Shown here one piece after another: positions 17,359 through 27,111 of a DNA stretch of 64,000 nucleotides (its first letter is position 1; each line of letters starts with the position of its first letter). The stretch lies in contig NZ_LMBV01000003.1 of assembly GCF_001439925.1 (NCBI RefSeq), forward strand, positions 343,611-407,610, in the 5' to 3' direction. Origin of the DNA: Peribacillus muralis (GTDB taxonomy: Bacteria > Bacillota > Bacilli > Bacillales > DSM-1321). The position numbers and the translations under genes were made by a program. The notes beneath the pieces are model-generated. The model ran no database searches, had not been told where the DNA came from, and worked only from the letters and a program-made list of their open reading frames with translations.

Positions 17359-17394
17359 GTGTTGATTGTAAATGAAACAACATCAAATAGCTAA
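17359..17394 (+). CDS. Possible 11-codon leader peptide overlapping the MFS start
   Basis: A strong GGAGG (17348-17352) serves a GTG at 17359 (or TTG at 17362) opening a frame VLIVNETTSNS that ends at 17394. This is 22 nt inside the MFS gene and in the +1 frame. The MFS ATG at 17372 has no Shine-Dalgarno of its own at normal spacing and is preceded immediately by an in-frame TAA. The pump may be translated by coupling or reinitiation from this leader, as with some antibiotic-inducible genes. Inference only. Confidence 0.4.
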   Translation: MLIVNETTSNS

Positions 17395-18583
17395 ACGAAA
17401 CCTGTCCATCATGTGGTTTGCCAACTTCTTCATCGGCGGCAGCATGACGATGGTTCTTCCTTTCATATCTTTATACATCGGTACATTCGGAGATTATTCG
17501 ACCCAATATATCCAGCATTGGTCCGGTTGGACATTCGGAATCACTTTTGTGACTGCCTTTTTATTTTCTCCTGTTTGGGGACGGATAGGTGACCGTTATG
17601 GAAGAAAGAAAATCTTGATCGCCTGTGCCTTTGGTATGGGCCTGTCCATTTTCTTGATGGGATTTGTTGAAAATGTTTGGCAGCTATTCATCTTAAGGAT
17701 GTTCATGGGGATATTCACCGGCTTCATTTCGATGTCACAGGCCTTCATATCAACCCAGACCCCAAAAGAAATTGCAGGGCGCGTTCTCGGAACACTGCAA
17801 ACGGGAAATATAACTGGTTCACTGTTTGGACCATTGCTTGGTGGCATACTAGCAGACACACTAGGCTATTCAACGGCCTTTAAATTCACCTCAATCACCA
17901 TTTTCATTTCTGGTCTGCTCGTTTTTGCAACCAAGGAATACCAAATGGAACGGCAAAAAGGAACAAAATCGAGCTATACCAGCAAAGAGGTTCTCACCCA
18001 TATTGTCCGGAATCCCATCCTGGTGAATGTCATGCTCATTTCCACACTCGTTCAAGTTGCCCACTTTAGCATCCAGCCCATTCTTTCTTTATATGTTGCC
18101 GAGTTGCATGGTACCTCCAACCTTGGATTGTATTCCGGCATCGCTTTTTCTGCAGCAGGACTAGGAAATTTATTGATGGCCCGTCATTGGGGCAAGATAG
18201 GGGATAAGCATGGACATGTGAAGATTCTTGTGCTGCTTCTTTTTCTAACTGCACTTGTTTACTTGCCTGGTGCCTTCATCAATCATTTCTGGCAGCTTGT
18301 TTTTGTCCGATTCATTCTAGGAATAGCCATAGGCGGGATCATCCCCGTAAGGATTGCCTACATTCGCCAAGAAGCACCCGTTGCCATGCAGGGTGAAGTA
18401 CTTGGTTACAATACGAGTCTACGCTTTTTAGGCAATATCATCGGACCGGCAATGGGCGGAATGATTGCTGGCTTCTATGGATTCTCAAGCGTTTTCATCA
18501 CGACCAGCACCTTGCTTCTCATCGCCGGACTTGTCCTTTATTTCGCGATGAACCGAAATCCAGAATTGGCACGTTCCCATTAA
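17372..18583 (+). CDS. MFS multidrug efflux transporter (MdtG-like)
   Basis: A 403-residue, 12-helix major facilitator of the DHA1 drug:H+ antiporter group. The loop 2-3 motif A reads GRIGDRYGRKKIL (about 70-83) and the corresponding second-half motif reads GKIGDKHGHVKIL (about 271-283). Motif C-like GSLFGPLLGGILAD is near 150. It resembles MdtG-type pumps. The ATG follows an in-frame stop and lies 19 nt from the nearest Shine-Dalgarno, which instead fits the short leader frame at 17359. A 12-bp terminator follows. Substrate unknown. Confidence 0.85.
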   Translation: MKQHQIAKRNLSIMWFANFFIGGSMTMVLPFISLYIGTFGDYSTQYIQHWSGWTFGITFVTAFLFSPVWGRIGDRYGRKKILIACAFGMGLSIFLMGFVENVWQLFILRMFMGIFTGFISMSQAFISTQTPKEIAGRVLGTLQTGNITGSLFGPLLGGILADTLGYSTAFKFTSITIFISGLLVFATKEYQMERQKGTKSSYTSKEVLTHIVRNPILVNVMLISTLVQVAHFSIQPILSLYVAELHGTSNLGLYSGIAFSAAGLGNLLMARHWGKIGDKHGHVKILVLLLFLTALVYLPGAFINHFWQLVFVRFILGIAIGGIIPVRIAYIRQEAPVAMQGEVLGYNTSLRFLGNIIGPAMGGMIAGFYGFSSVFITTSTLLLIAGLVLYFAMNRNPELARSH

Positions 18584-18648
18584 TACCACTATAAAGGCCT
18601 GTTTCCCATTTAAAGCGGGACCTTAAAGAAAGCTAGGCAACTTGAAGG

Positions 18649-18684
18649 AGATGCTGTCTGTATTTTGCAGGCGGCATCTTCTTT
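18649..18684 (+). terminator. Terminator of the MFS gene
   Basis: AGATGCTGTCTG pairs over 12 positions (two G-U) with CAGGCGGCATCT around a 7-nt loop and is followed by a T-rich stretch. Confidence 0.75.
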
Positions 18685-19260
18685 AGGTTTCACTACCCTC
18701 GATAAAGAGTTGATATAATTCTTTCTTCGCGTTTCACATCTTTAAAATCCAGTATGTAAAGTAACCTTATCAGATACTTCATAGGCAAAAATGCAGAAAT
18801 TCTCTTTGAATCTGGGCGCCTTAGCCGTGAATTTAGTTACTTTACTCCTTAATGATCACTCATCAAATGCTTTCGTGAACTCACCTGTGAAAATGTTTAG
18901 TTATTCATATACGATCATCAGCTTCACCGGTTTTTGCAATCCTGAATAAATGATGATTCTTTCCTCAAATTACGTTCTCTCTTCACTCCTATTCATGGAA
19001 GCAACCCCTGCTTGCAAAAAAACAAGTTTCTATTGGCGAAATTGGATCAATCATCCAGAGAATACTCCCATTTAAATCCATCATTTTTTTGTTCCATTAG
19101 TGGAGCTTCTTACACCCCTTTGTTAATGTCCTTCTTAAGTCATTAGGTTTAATACGCTCAGAATAACCCTAGACCCTGATCCGGATTAATAATCAATAGA
19201 TAGAAAGATATACTCATGCTATAATTTAGTGCGTGAAAAAATAATAACCATTTATAAAGC
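18685..19260. other. Intergenic, no gene seen
   Basis: About 575 bp of AT-rich sequence. I see no frame with a ribosome binding site, no repeat and no RNA motif. The last 60 bp presumably hold the sulP promoter. Confidence 0.4.
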
Positions 19261-19275
19261 AAAAGGAGCGTTTCA

Positions 19276-20733
19276 GTGAATATATCTGCATACAAACAGG
19301 AATGGTTCGGCAACGTTCGCGGAGATGTTCTTTCGGGTATTGTCGTTGCCCTGGCATTGATTCCAGAGGCAATTGCGTTTTCGATCATTGCTGGTGTTGA
19401 CCCAATGGTTGGTCTATACGCCTCATTCTGCATTGCCATCGTCATCTCTTTTGTCGGCGGTAGGCCGGGAATGATATCGGCTGCCACTGGAGCAATGGCA
19501 CTTGTCATGGTCAATCTTGTTAAAGATCACGGCCTTGACTATTTACTTGCTGCAACCATATTGACTGGTTTGCTGCAAATTGTATTAGGTGTCCTTAAAA
19601 TTGGGAAATTAATGAAATTTATCCCTAAGCCAGTAATGACTGGCTTTGTAAATTCTTTAGCCATTTTGATATTCACTGCACAGCTCACCCATTTCGTGGG
19701 TGAATCTTGGATCATGTATGTCATGACCGCCGTTTCATTAGCGATCATTTATCTTTTTCCGCTGATAACAAAGGCCATCCCTTCTCCGCTCGTTGCCATC
19801 GTTTTAATGACGATTGCCGCCATTTCCACCGGGGCGACGGTACGTACGGTTGGGGATATGGGGCAATTGACCGAAGCACTCCCGATATTCATGCTTCCAG
19901 ACATCCCTTTGACCTTTGAAACACTGGCTATCATTTTCCCTTATTCAATAGCACTTGCATTTGTAGGGCTGCTTGAATCTTTATTGACGGCCCAAATAGT
20001 CGATGAGCTGACTGACACTTCTAGCAATAAAAATCAGGAAGCTAAAGGCCAGGGCATAGGCAATATCATAGCCGGATGTTTTGGAGGAATGGCTGGATGT
20101 GCAATGATCGGACAATCAGGAATCAACATCAAGTCAGGTGGCAGAGGCAGACTTTCCACATTTGTGGCTGGCGCTTTCCTTATGGTATTGATTGTTGCAT
20201 TGAATGACGTCCTTATAAAAATACCCATGGCTGCACTTGTCGCTGTCATGATCATGGTTTCCATCGGCACATTTGACTGGTCTTCGTTAAAGAGGCTCAA
20301 GGTAGCTCCAAAGACGGATGCAGCCGTCATGATCGTGACGGTCATCATCGTCCTTTATACGCATGATTTGTCGAAAGGGGTTTTTGCCGGGGTGATATTG
20401 AGTATGATTTTCTTCTCGGCCAAGATATCCAAGGTGACAGTTGAAAAAAAGACAGACATAACGAATAAGAAAATGGTTTATGAGGTCCGAGGACAAGTCT
20501 TTTTCGCTTCGGTGCAAGACTTTGTTTCAAGATTCGATGTTAATGATGAAGCAGAGACGATCATCATTGATTTTTCCCGTTCCAAAATATGGGATACATC
20601 TGCAGTCGGAGCTGTCGATAAGGTAGTCCTTAAATACCATCATCAAGGCATAGCCGTCCATGTACAAGGCCTCGATCTGGAAAGCTCTATATTGCTTGAT
20701 ACTCTTGCCACTTCTAAAAGTAAAATACTCTGA
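19276..20733 (+). CDS. SulP family inorganic anion transporter with STAS domain
   Basis: This 485-residue SLC26/SulP transporter has a long transmembrane domain (about 10-380) starting with [27 protein letters not shown], the family signature. It also contains [25 protein letters not shown] (about 274-298) and a cytoplasmic C-terminal STAS domain (about 390-485, [35 protein letters not shown]). Sulfate, bicarbonate or another anion may be the substrate; sequence alone does not decide. The start is GTG with AAAGGAG 8 nt upstream. Monocistronic or followed by the small gene at 20821. Confidence 0.88.
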   Translation: MNISAYKQEWFGNVRGDVLSGIVVALALIPEAIAFSIIAGVDPMVGLYASFCIAIVISFVGGRPGMISAATGAMALVMVNLVKDHGLDYLLAATILTGLLQIVLGVLKIGKLMKFIPKPVMTGFVNSLAILIFTAQLTHFVGESWIMYVMTAVSLAIIYLFPLITKAIPSPLVAIVLMTIAAISTGATVRTVGDMGQLTEALPIFMLPDIPLTFETLAIIFPYSIALAFVGLLESLLTAQIVDELTDTSSNKNQEAKGQGIGNIIAGCFGGMAGCAMIGQSGINIKSGGRGRLSTFVAGAFLMVLIVALNDVLIKIPMAALVAVMIMVSIGTFDWSSLKRLKVAPKTDAAVMIVTVIIVLYTHDLSKGVFAGVILSMIFFSAKISKVTVEKKTDITNKKMVYEVRGQVFFASVQDFVSRFDVNDEAETIIIDFSRSKIWDTSAVGAVDKVVLKYHHQGIAVHVQGLDLESSILLDTLATSKSKIL

Positions 20734-20820
20734 TGAAGGTTCTTTCTGCTGAATAGAAACTGTTCAAACCGACAAAATAAATAACAGGAAATATGTCGTT
20801 TTGGAAGGGAGCGAAAAAAC

Positions 20821-20967
20821 ATGATACCCGAGCAGGATTATACGGCAGCGAATCTGTCACCAGATTTATTGAATGAATTGAAAAGCTTTGAAAGTAAACT
20901 TGGCGAGGAAGCGAATAAAGAGCTCATTGTCATCGCTTATGAAAAAGAGAAGGAAGCCTTGAATTAA
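20821..20967 (+). CDS. Small acidic hypothetical protein, 48 aa
   Basis: A 48-codon frame with GGAAGGGAG upstream of its ATG and a strong terminator directly after the stop. The product is acidic and helical (LLNELKSFESKLGEEANKELIVIAYEKEKEAL), with no membrane segment. It is too short for standard gene filters. I do not recognise a family. It sits 87 nt after the SulP gene and could be its last operon member. Confidence 0.65.
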   Translation: MIPEQDYTAANLSPDLLNELKSFESKLGEEANKELIVIAYEKEKEALN

Positions 20968-20970
20968 GCA

Positions 20971-21013
20971 AAAAAGACGCAAACATTATCACTCGTAATG
21001 TTTGCGTCTTTTT
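20971..21013. terminator. Strong symmetrical terminator
   Basis: An 18-bp perfect stem (AAAAAGACGCAAACATTA and its complement) with a 7-nt loop. It can act in both directions between the 48-aa gene and ppaC. Confidence 0.9.
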
Positions 21014-21022
21014 GTGTGCATG

Positions 21023-21050
21023 TAAAAAGGGAGCAAAAGCACCCTTTTTA
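21023..21050 (-). terminator. Terminator of ppaC
   Basis: TAAAAAGGG pairs with CCCTTTTTA just beyond the ppaC stop codon. Confidence 0.65.
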
Positions 21051-21055
21051 CATAC

Positions 21056-21985
21056 TTATTTACTGAATACGTCCGTTAAGACTGGCACGATTTGTTTTTT
21101 ACGCGATACAATACCTTCTAATACGGCAATGTTATTGTTTAATGAAACGTTATAGGCTTTTTCGACGGCATTCGCTGCGCTTCCAAGTGCCAAGGCTACG
21201 GAATCATTTGTCAGGATATCCGTAACGACGAATAGGAATAAATCCAATTCCTTCACAGTGATAACCGCTTCAATGGCCGCTTCCAATTCAGCTTGCTTAG
21301 CAAGAACTTCATTCGGGTCTACAGCATTGACCTGGGCGATCTCCACTTTAGCCAGTCCCATGCTGAATTCTTTAGCATCAAGCGTGATTAATTGGGTGAT
21401 CGTTTTGTCGCTCAAATCAGCTCCTGCCTTCAGCATTTCCAATCCATAGGTTTCAGCGTTGACTCCGGCAATATCAGCCAGCTCCATAGCTGCTGCAACG
21501 TCTTGTTCCGTACAGGTCGGGGATTTGAACAATAAAGAATCGGAAATGATGGCAGATAACATAAGTCCTGCGATCGCTTTCGGGATTTCAATTCCATTTT
21601 CTTTATAGATTTTATTTAAAATAGTTGCCGTACAGCCAACTGGTTCAGCACGGTAATATAAAGGCTCGCTTGTTTCAAAGTTAGCGATGCGGTGATGGTC
21701 GATTACTTCGAGCACACGGACTTGGTCGATATCATCAGCACTTTGCTGGAATTCGTTGTGATCGACAAGGATTACGCCGTCCGCTTCTCCTGCCACTGTT
21801 TCGACAAGGCGAGGAGCTTCGAATTTGAATTGATCCAACGCATATTGAGTTTCACCATTCACTTCACCCAGACGAACGGGCTCAGCATTGATACCAAGTT
21901 GCTTTTTCAGGTCTGCATAAGCAATTGCTGAACAGATTGTGTCTGTATCCGGGTTTTTATGTCCAAAAACTAATACTTTTTCCAA
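21056..21985 (-). CDS. ppaC: Manganese-dependent inorganic pyrophosphatase (family II)
   Basis: This 309-residue cytoplasmic enzyme hydrolyses pyrophosphate. The DHH-domain motifs with Mn ligands are present: [13 protein letters not shown] (8-20), ILVDHNE (72-78), and EVIDHHRI (95-102), the DHH motif. The C-terminal DHHA2 domain includes the conserved SRKKQ (about 296-300). Length equals that of B. subtilis PpaC. The start codon is UUG with AAAGGGG about 9 nt upstream. It stands alone, bounded by its own terminator. Confidence 0.95.
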   Translation of the reverse strand: MEKVLVFGHKNPDTDTICSAIAYADLKKQLGINAEPVRLGEVNGETQYALDQFKFEAPRLVETVAGEADGVILVDHNEFQQSADDIDQVRVLEVIDHHRIANFETSEPLYYRAEPVGCTATILNKIYKENGIEIPKAIAGLMLSAIISDSLLFKSPTCTEQDVAAAMELADIAGVNAETYGLEMLKAGADLSDKTITQLITLDAKEFSMGLAKVEIAQVNAVDPNEVLAKQAELEAAIEAVITVKELDLFLFVVTDILTNDSVALALGSAANAVEKAYNVSLNNNIAVLEGIVSRKKQIVPVLTDVFSK

Positions 21986-22292
21986 GATTTTATCCCCTTT
22001 TTCATAAATATTTTTCCGGGAATCCCCTCATCGCATGAAGGGGAAGCCACCTTAACTCTACACTTTATTTTAACACAGAATTGGTTAATTTCAGTGCTTG
22101 AATTGCCACTTCCCGTAGAAAATCTTTCGTTCTTCTTCCCCCTAGCTTCACTTTGTCAATAGATAAGGGTTGGTTTTTCTCAAATATATTAGTTGAATTA
22201 TCACCGCAGATGGCTTACGATAATATAAGCAGAAATACTAGATATTGATTATTAATTCAACACAAATAACTATATATAGAATATTTTATAAT

Positions 22293-22448
22293 CCAAGGTG
22301 CCAGTGATGGCTGAAAAGGGAATCCGGTGTAAACCCGGAACTGTCCCCGCAACTGTGAATGTGACGAAATGAGGAACCACTGTATAGCTCTCTATACGGG
22401 AAGGACTCAAAAGTAGGATGATCATGAGTCAGGAGACCTGCCTTGAAT
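22293..22448 (+). ncRNA. Cobalamin (B12) riboswitch
   Basis: The conserved elements appear in order: the 5' P1 strand AAGGTGCCAG, the core GGGAATCCGGTG...CCCGGAACTGTCCCCGCAACTGT (22318 onward), a variable arm (about 22345-22415), and the B12 box AGTCAGGAGACCTGCC (22427-22442) closing with CTTG. It binds adenosylcobalamin. About 90 nt downstream is a terminator, and then nrdE. Cobalamin binding should favour termination. This spares synthesis of the B12-independent ribonucleotide reductase when a B12-dependent enzyme can be used. Confidence 0.95.
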
Positions 22449-22538
22449 TTTTCACGTTTCTTATTCTTCGGGGATTGAGATGATGAAACGATAGTATAAC
22501 GCCTATTTTTTCATGGCTCCTTTATGCTGTCGTTTGAT

Positions 22539-22566
22539 CCGCTCAACTCGTTGGGCGGTTTTTTTT
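22539..22566 (+). terminator. Riboswitch-controlled terminator upstream of nrdE
   Basis: CCGCTCAA pairs with TTGGGCGG around a 4-nt loop and is followed by T8, 31 nt before the nrdE start. It is the expression platform of the cobalamin riboswitch. Confidence 0.85.
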
Positions 22567-22596
22567 ATTACCGGAAGTTTACAAGGAGGAATATTA

Positions 22597-24893
22597 ATGA
22601 CTCAAACATATAACTCTACCATTAGCGAAAGTGACACTGAAACGAATTCCCTTCAGCTTGAGATGCTATCGAAGGAATTCGAGGGCCGCCTCGATATGGA
22701 GAAGTTCAAAAAGCGTTTTACGAAATGGCTTGATCGCAAAAGTGATTCATCCGACGAACAAGCTTCAAAAAAACTGATTCAGCTCGCTCTTGAAAGTGTG
22801 GACATCGATGCTCCTGATTGGACATTCGTTGCTTCGGCAGAGCTATTGAATACCATGTATCGGGATGCACAAGCCAATCGAGGCTATGAAGGCATGAGTT
22901 ATGGCCCATTCTATGAACTGATAGAGAAGCTGTCGCAACTGCAAGAAGGTCAACGCTATCCAATTTATAAATCTGAACTGCTAGCTTCTTATACTAAAGC
23001 CGAAATCCAAGAACTGGGTTCCGTGATCGATCCTGAAAAAGATAAACTATTTTCTTACATAGGCATCTACTTACTAAACGATCGCTACCTGGCCCGCCCC
23101 AAAAAGGACAAGGTCTATGAACTGCCCCAAGAGCGCTTCATGATCATCGCAATGGAAATCATGCGCTTGGAAGAAACGGAGCATCGCCTGCAACTTATAA
23201 AAGAAGCTTACTGGGCCATGTCCAATCTTTATATGACCGTTGCCACCCCTACATTATCAAATGCCGGTAAAACGCATGGTCAATTAAGCTCTTGCTTTAT
23301 CGACGCCATTGAAGATTCCATCGACGGCATCTATCTAGCTAACTACGATGCCGCAAAAGTATCTAAATTCGGCGGTGGTGTCGGCCTATACGTTGGGAAG
23401 ATCCGCTCGCTTGGCTCCGATATCCGCGGCTTCTCGGGAAATAGTTCAGGCACGACTCCCTGGATACGACTATTCAACCAGACAGCCGTCAGTGTCGATC
23501 AATTAGGTCAGCGTAAAGGTGCGATAGCGATATACTTAGATGCTTGGCATAAAGATATTATGAGCTTTCTTGACTTAAAGACGCAGAACGGGGATGACAG
23601 ATTAAAAGCCCATGATATTTTTACAGGCGTGTGCATTCCTGACTTGTTCATGGAGGCTGTACGCGACAGAAAAGAATGGTATCTTTTCGATCCTCATACC
23701 GTCAAGCAAACCCTTGGCTTCTCACTTGAAGATTTTTATGACGAGAAGAAAGGCGAAGGAAGCTTCAGGGATCATTATGCACTTGCTGTCGAGGCTGCAG
23801 AAAATGGTATGCTGCCAAACTATAGCTTTGAAAAAATTAATGCGATGGACATCATGAAAAGCATCATGATTTCTCAATTAGAAGAAGGCGTTCCATATAT
23901 GTTCTATCGCGATGAAGTGAACCGGAAAAACTCGAATAAGCATAAAGGCATGATTTATTGCTCTAACCTTTGCACAGAGATTGCTCAAAACCTAAGTCCT
24001 TCGACGATCACGGATGAATACGAAACAGAAGATGGCGATGTCGTCGTCGTCCGTAAAAGCGGTGATTTCGTTGTCTGCAACCTTTCATCCATTAACTTGC
24101 CCCGTGCAGTTAGCAGCAATGTTTTGGAAAGATTGATTCCGATTCAGGTCCGCATGCTAGATAACGTCATTGATGTGAATAATCTTCCGGTCAAGCAGGC
24201 ATCGATTTCGAATAAACGGTACCGGGCAATTGGTTTAGGAACGTTTGGATGGCATCATTTACTTGCCACAGAAAATATTTATTGGGAATCCGACGAGGCC
24301 GTTCACTATGCCGATGCTTTGTACGAAAAGATCGCTTATTTAACAATCAAGGCATCCAACGAGTTGGCAAAGGAAAAAGGATCATACCCATATTTTGAAG
24401 GATCGGATTGGCATACAGGTGAATATTTCGAGCTGCGTGACTATACGGATCAAAAATGGCTCGACTTAAAAGCAAACGTGCAGGAGCATGGAACTCGTAA
24501 TGGTTATTTAATGGCCATTGCCCCTAATTCATCAACCGCTAAAATCGGTAATTCCACCGATGGAATCGATCCATTGTACGAAATCGAATTTTATGAAGAA
24601 AAGAAAAACTTCAAATTCAAGGTGACGGCACCGGGATTGACGCCCAATACGTATGAATATTATAAAAAGACGCGTTTTAATTTGGATCAACTGGAAAGCA
24701 TTAGGCAAAATGCGGCCCGTCAACGGCATATTGACCAAGCGATCAGCTTTAATCTGTATGTTCACAACACGATCAAGGCGAAGGTTCTATTGGATATCCA
24801 TTTAACGGCTTGGGAAAGCGGTTTGAAATCAACGTATTACGTTCGTTCGACTTCTTCCGAATATGACAATGCTTGCGAAAGCTGCTCAAGTTA
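22597..24893 (+). CDS. nrdE: Class I ribonucleoside-diphosphate reductase, alpha subunit
   Basis: The 765-residue R1 subunit reduces ribonucleoside diphosphates to deoxy forms. Key residues are visible: the first active-site Cys in LSSCFID, the radical-site Cys in YCSNLCTEI, the partner Cys in VCNLSSINLPRAV, a Tyr pair near the C terminus (NTYEYYKKTRF), and the redox-active CxxC in the tail NACESCSS. The start at 22597 has AAGGAGG 6 nt upstream; the longer frame to 22513 would include the riboswitch terminator and is not real. It is first of nrdE-nrdF-nrdI. I use the nrdE name, but the length also fits NrdA-type proteins. Confidence 0.92.
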
Positions 24894-24939
24894 ACATTCA
24901 ATCTAATCCAGTAATCTATTTTTAAAGGAGTTTTCACGA

Positions 24940-25992
24940 ATGGCCAACCATATAAAAAAAATCCGGATGCTCGAACCTACGCATCCAACTAAAGCGACCG
25001 GTGTATTCAAAGGAGAAGCTTCAGGCTTTCTCCTTTGGAATGACATTCAGTATGAAAAATTCTATGATACTTACACACAGCTCATCAATAACTTTTGGAA
25101 GCCTTCGAGCGTCAACATGATTCAGGATAAAAAACAGTGGGGAGAAATGGATGAGGATATCCAGGATGCTTTTCTCGATATCTTGACGATGATTGCCGGT
25201 ATGGACAGCCTGCAAACACCTACCTTGGTAGAGATCCTTCGATACATCAAGGACCCTGCGGCAAAGGCAATCCTGGCCAATATGGCCCAGCAGGAATCGA
25301 TCCATAATGAATCTTATTCGTATATCCTTGCTTCCTTGATCCCGGTAGGCAAGCAAAAACAGCTTTTTGACCGCATTAAAGAGCATCCGGAAGTGATAAA
25401 GCGTAATCAGCCGATTGTGGATGCCTATCAAACATTCGTGGACGATCCAAGCCCTCAGCATCTTTTCGAGGCACTGATCCATTCAACAAACCTCGAGGGG
25501 ATTTATTTCTACTTGGCATTCGCCTTTTATTATAATTTAGGAAGGCAAAACATCATGACCGGGTCTGCTACGATGATTTCGTACATCCATCGTGATGAAA
25601 TGGTCCATTTCGATTTCATTGGCATGCTCATTCAAATTCTGATGTATGAATACCCTGAATTGAATAATGAAGAAAACAAGAAATTCATCTATACAACGAT
25701 TGAAAAAGCCGTCGAGCTTGAAAAGGAATGGTCTGAATATATGCTTGAGGACATCCAAACGAAAGCTGATCTCGACTTGGAAGAATTCAATGAGTACATC
25801 GAATATATCGCCAACAAACGGCTGCGCATGCTAGGACTGGATAATCTATACAAAGAGTATGACGAAAACCCGATGCCATGGATCAAAACATTCGATGATG
25901 AATCCATCGGCCTTACGAAAACCGATTTCTTCGAGCAGAAGTCCAGGACATATAGCCAAGTAAATGCCAGCAATGGGTTCGATGAGCTATAG
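24940..25992 (+). CDS. nrdF: Class I ribonucleotide reductase, beta (radical-generating) subunit
   Basis: The 350-residue ferritin-like R2 subunit carries the dimetal site and tyrosyl radical. Ligands seen are the Asp in AGMDSLQT, the first ExxH with the radical Tyr in QESIHNESYSYI, the Glu in TNLEGIYFY, and the second ExxH in HRDEMVHFDF. The C-terminal tail should dock on the alpha subunit. AAAGGAG lies before the ATG, 46 nt after nrdE. The last codons overlap the start of the flavodoxin-like gene. The metal may be Mn if that flavoprotein acts as NrdI. Confidence 0.93.
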   Translation: MANHIKKIRMLEPTHPTKATGVFKGEASGFLLWNDIQYEKFYDTYTQLINNFWKPSSVNMIQDKKQWGEMDEDIQDAFLDILTMIAGMDSLQTPTLVEILRYIKDPAAKAILANMAQQESIHNESYSYILASLIPVGKQKQLFDRIKEHPEVIKRNQPIVDAYQTFVDDPSPQHLFEALIHSTNLEGIYFYLAFAFYYNLGRQNIMTGSATMISYIHRDEMVHFDFIGMLIQILMYEYPELNNEENKKFIYTTIEKAVELEKEWSEYMLEDIQTKADLDLEEFNEYIEYIANKRLRMLGLDNLYKEYDENPMPWIKTFDDESIGLTKTDFFEQKSRTYSQVNASNGFDEL

Positions 25993-26401
25993 GATTGCCA
26001 TTGTCTATCATTCTGCTGGCGGCAATACAAAAGCGCTTGCTGAAGCCATCGCTTCCCTACTACCTGAAGCTGACCTATATCGGATGAATGAATTCGATAT
26101 AGTAACCTTGCCGGATTACGATGCCTTGATCGTCGGCACCTATACATGGGGAAATGGCGAGCTTCCGGCTAAATCGGCCGCCCTTTATGAACAACTCGAA
26201 CAGCTCCCGATTGCTTCCCTAAAAACAGGGGTCTTTGGAACTGGCGAAACGAACTACAATCATTTTTGTGGGGCGGTCGATCATTTTCGGGACATGTTAT
26301 TTGCCAAGAGCCAGTTATTGGTTACATTGAAGATAGAACAAATGTATCAAGAATCGGACTTGCTCAGATTACGAAAGTTCGCCTCATTATTCCTAAATTG
26401 A
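25982..26401 (+). CDS. nrdI: Flavodoxin-like protein, probable NrdI
   Basis: The 139-residue protein has a flavodoxin fold: phosphate loop HSAGGNTKALAEAI (about 9-22), and flavin loops GTYTWGNGELP (about 50) and GTGETNYNHFCGA (about 85). Its ATG lies inside the end of nrdF (overlap 25982-25992), so translation is coupled. In class Ib systems NrdI is the flavoprotein that activates the Mn2-tyrosyl cofactor of NrdF. The flavin loops differ from the usual NrdI pattern, so a general flavodoxin serving this reductase is the alternative. Confidence 0.75.
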   Translation: MSYRIAIVYHSAGGNTKALAEAIASLLPEADLYRMNEFDIVTLPDYDALIVGTYTWGNGELPAKSAALYEQLEQLPIASLKTGVFGTGETNYNHFCGAVDHFRDMLFAKSQLLVTLKIEQMYQESDLLRLRKFASLFLN

Positions 26402-26441
26402 ATGAAAGGGGACATGCGTTTTGCATGCCCCCTTTCATTTG
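26402..26441 (+). terminator. Terminator after the nrd operon
   Basis: ATGAAAGGGG with CCCCTTTCAT and an inner CATGC/GCATG form a long interrupted stem; the following T-tract is weak. Confidence 0.6.
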
Positions 26442-26490
26442 GTAATACTTAGGGCAATCTCATGTATAATGAAAGGAAAAAGGAGATTTT

Positions 26491-26656
26491 ATGGCTGCCA
26501 ATATTGTTCAGTTTTTGCCGATCGTTTTTATGCTAATTTTGGTTGTATTCGTTATATTCATCGTGTTTTACCTGTCCGGACATTTTAATCTCCAAACGAA
26601 TTGAAGAAAAACTGGATAAAGTATTAAAGGAAATGTCGAGGAATAAAGAAGATTGA
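26491..26656 (+). pseudogene. Frameshifted small membrane protein gene (DUF4083-like)
   Basis: AAAAAGGAG precedes an ATG at 26491 that opens a 37-codon frame: a single hydrophobic helix (IVQFLPIVFMLILVVFVIFIVFY) and a stop at 26602. The next frame, from about 26580 to the stop at 26654, encodes ILISKRIEEKLDKVLKEMSRNKED. This is exactly the charged coiled-coil tail expected after such a helix in DUF4083-type Bacillus proteins. A one-base indel near 26575-26590 has therefore split the gene, unless the truncated 37-residue peptide is functional. Confidence 0.6.
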
Positions 26657-26671
26657 ACATGGAAAAAAAAT

Positions 26672-26700
26672 AAAAAGACTCCAGTATCGGAGTCTTTTTT
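26672..26700. terminator. Bidirectional terminator next to the cold-shock gene
   Basis: AAAAAGACTCC pairs with GGAGTCTTTTT around a 6-nt loop. Confidence 0.85.
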
Positions 26701-26712
26701 ATAGGCGTTCAA

Positions 26713-26910
26713 TTATTTTTGAACGTTAGCTGCTTGTGGTCCACGAGCGCCTTGCTCGATTTCGAAGGAAACTTCTTGGCCTTCTTCAAGAGTTTTGAAG
26801 CCTTCGCCTTGGATAGCTGAGAAATGTACGAATACATCGTCTTGGCCTTCAACTTCGATGAAACCGAATCCTTTTTCTGCGTTAAACCATTTTACTTTAC
26901 CTTGTACCAT
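26713..26910 (-). CDS. cspB: Cold-shock protein (CspB/CspD type)
   Basis: This 65-residue OB-fold RNA chaperone has both RNP motifs, KGFGFIEV (13-20) and VFVHFSAI (26-33), and the usual KWFNAEK start. It binds single-stranded RNA and DNA. I start at 26910, which has AGGAGG 7 nt upstream; the longer frame to 27027 runs into what is probably the long 5' leader typical of csp mRNAs. I use the cspB name for the type; which paralogue it is cannot be decided here. Confidence 0.93.
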   Translation of the reverse strand: MVQGKVKWFNAEKGFGFIEVEGQDDVFVHFSAIQGEGFKTLEEGQEVSFEIEQGARGPQAANVQK

Positions 26911-27111
26911 GATAGTTCCTCCTGTGTTTGGAAAAATCCATTTTATTACTATTTTTGGTTCTGGATATGTTTCAATAGGAATCCTATAACAGTAAATCCA
27001 TCTATCAAACTTATTCCGAACAAACAAAAATAATTACCCATATTATATCATGGAAATTCCTAAAAAAACAAGATTATCGCCGTAATTCAAGCGACAAATT
27101 ATCCTAATTTT

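Noticed and set aside
22513..22596. N-terminal extension of nrdE starting at 22513
   Set aside because: The added codons read through the riboswitch terminator hairpin and T-run; the ATG at 22597 has a perfect AAGGAGG.
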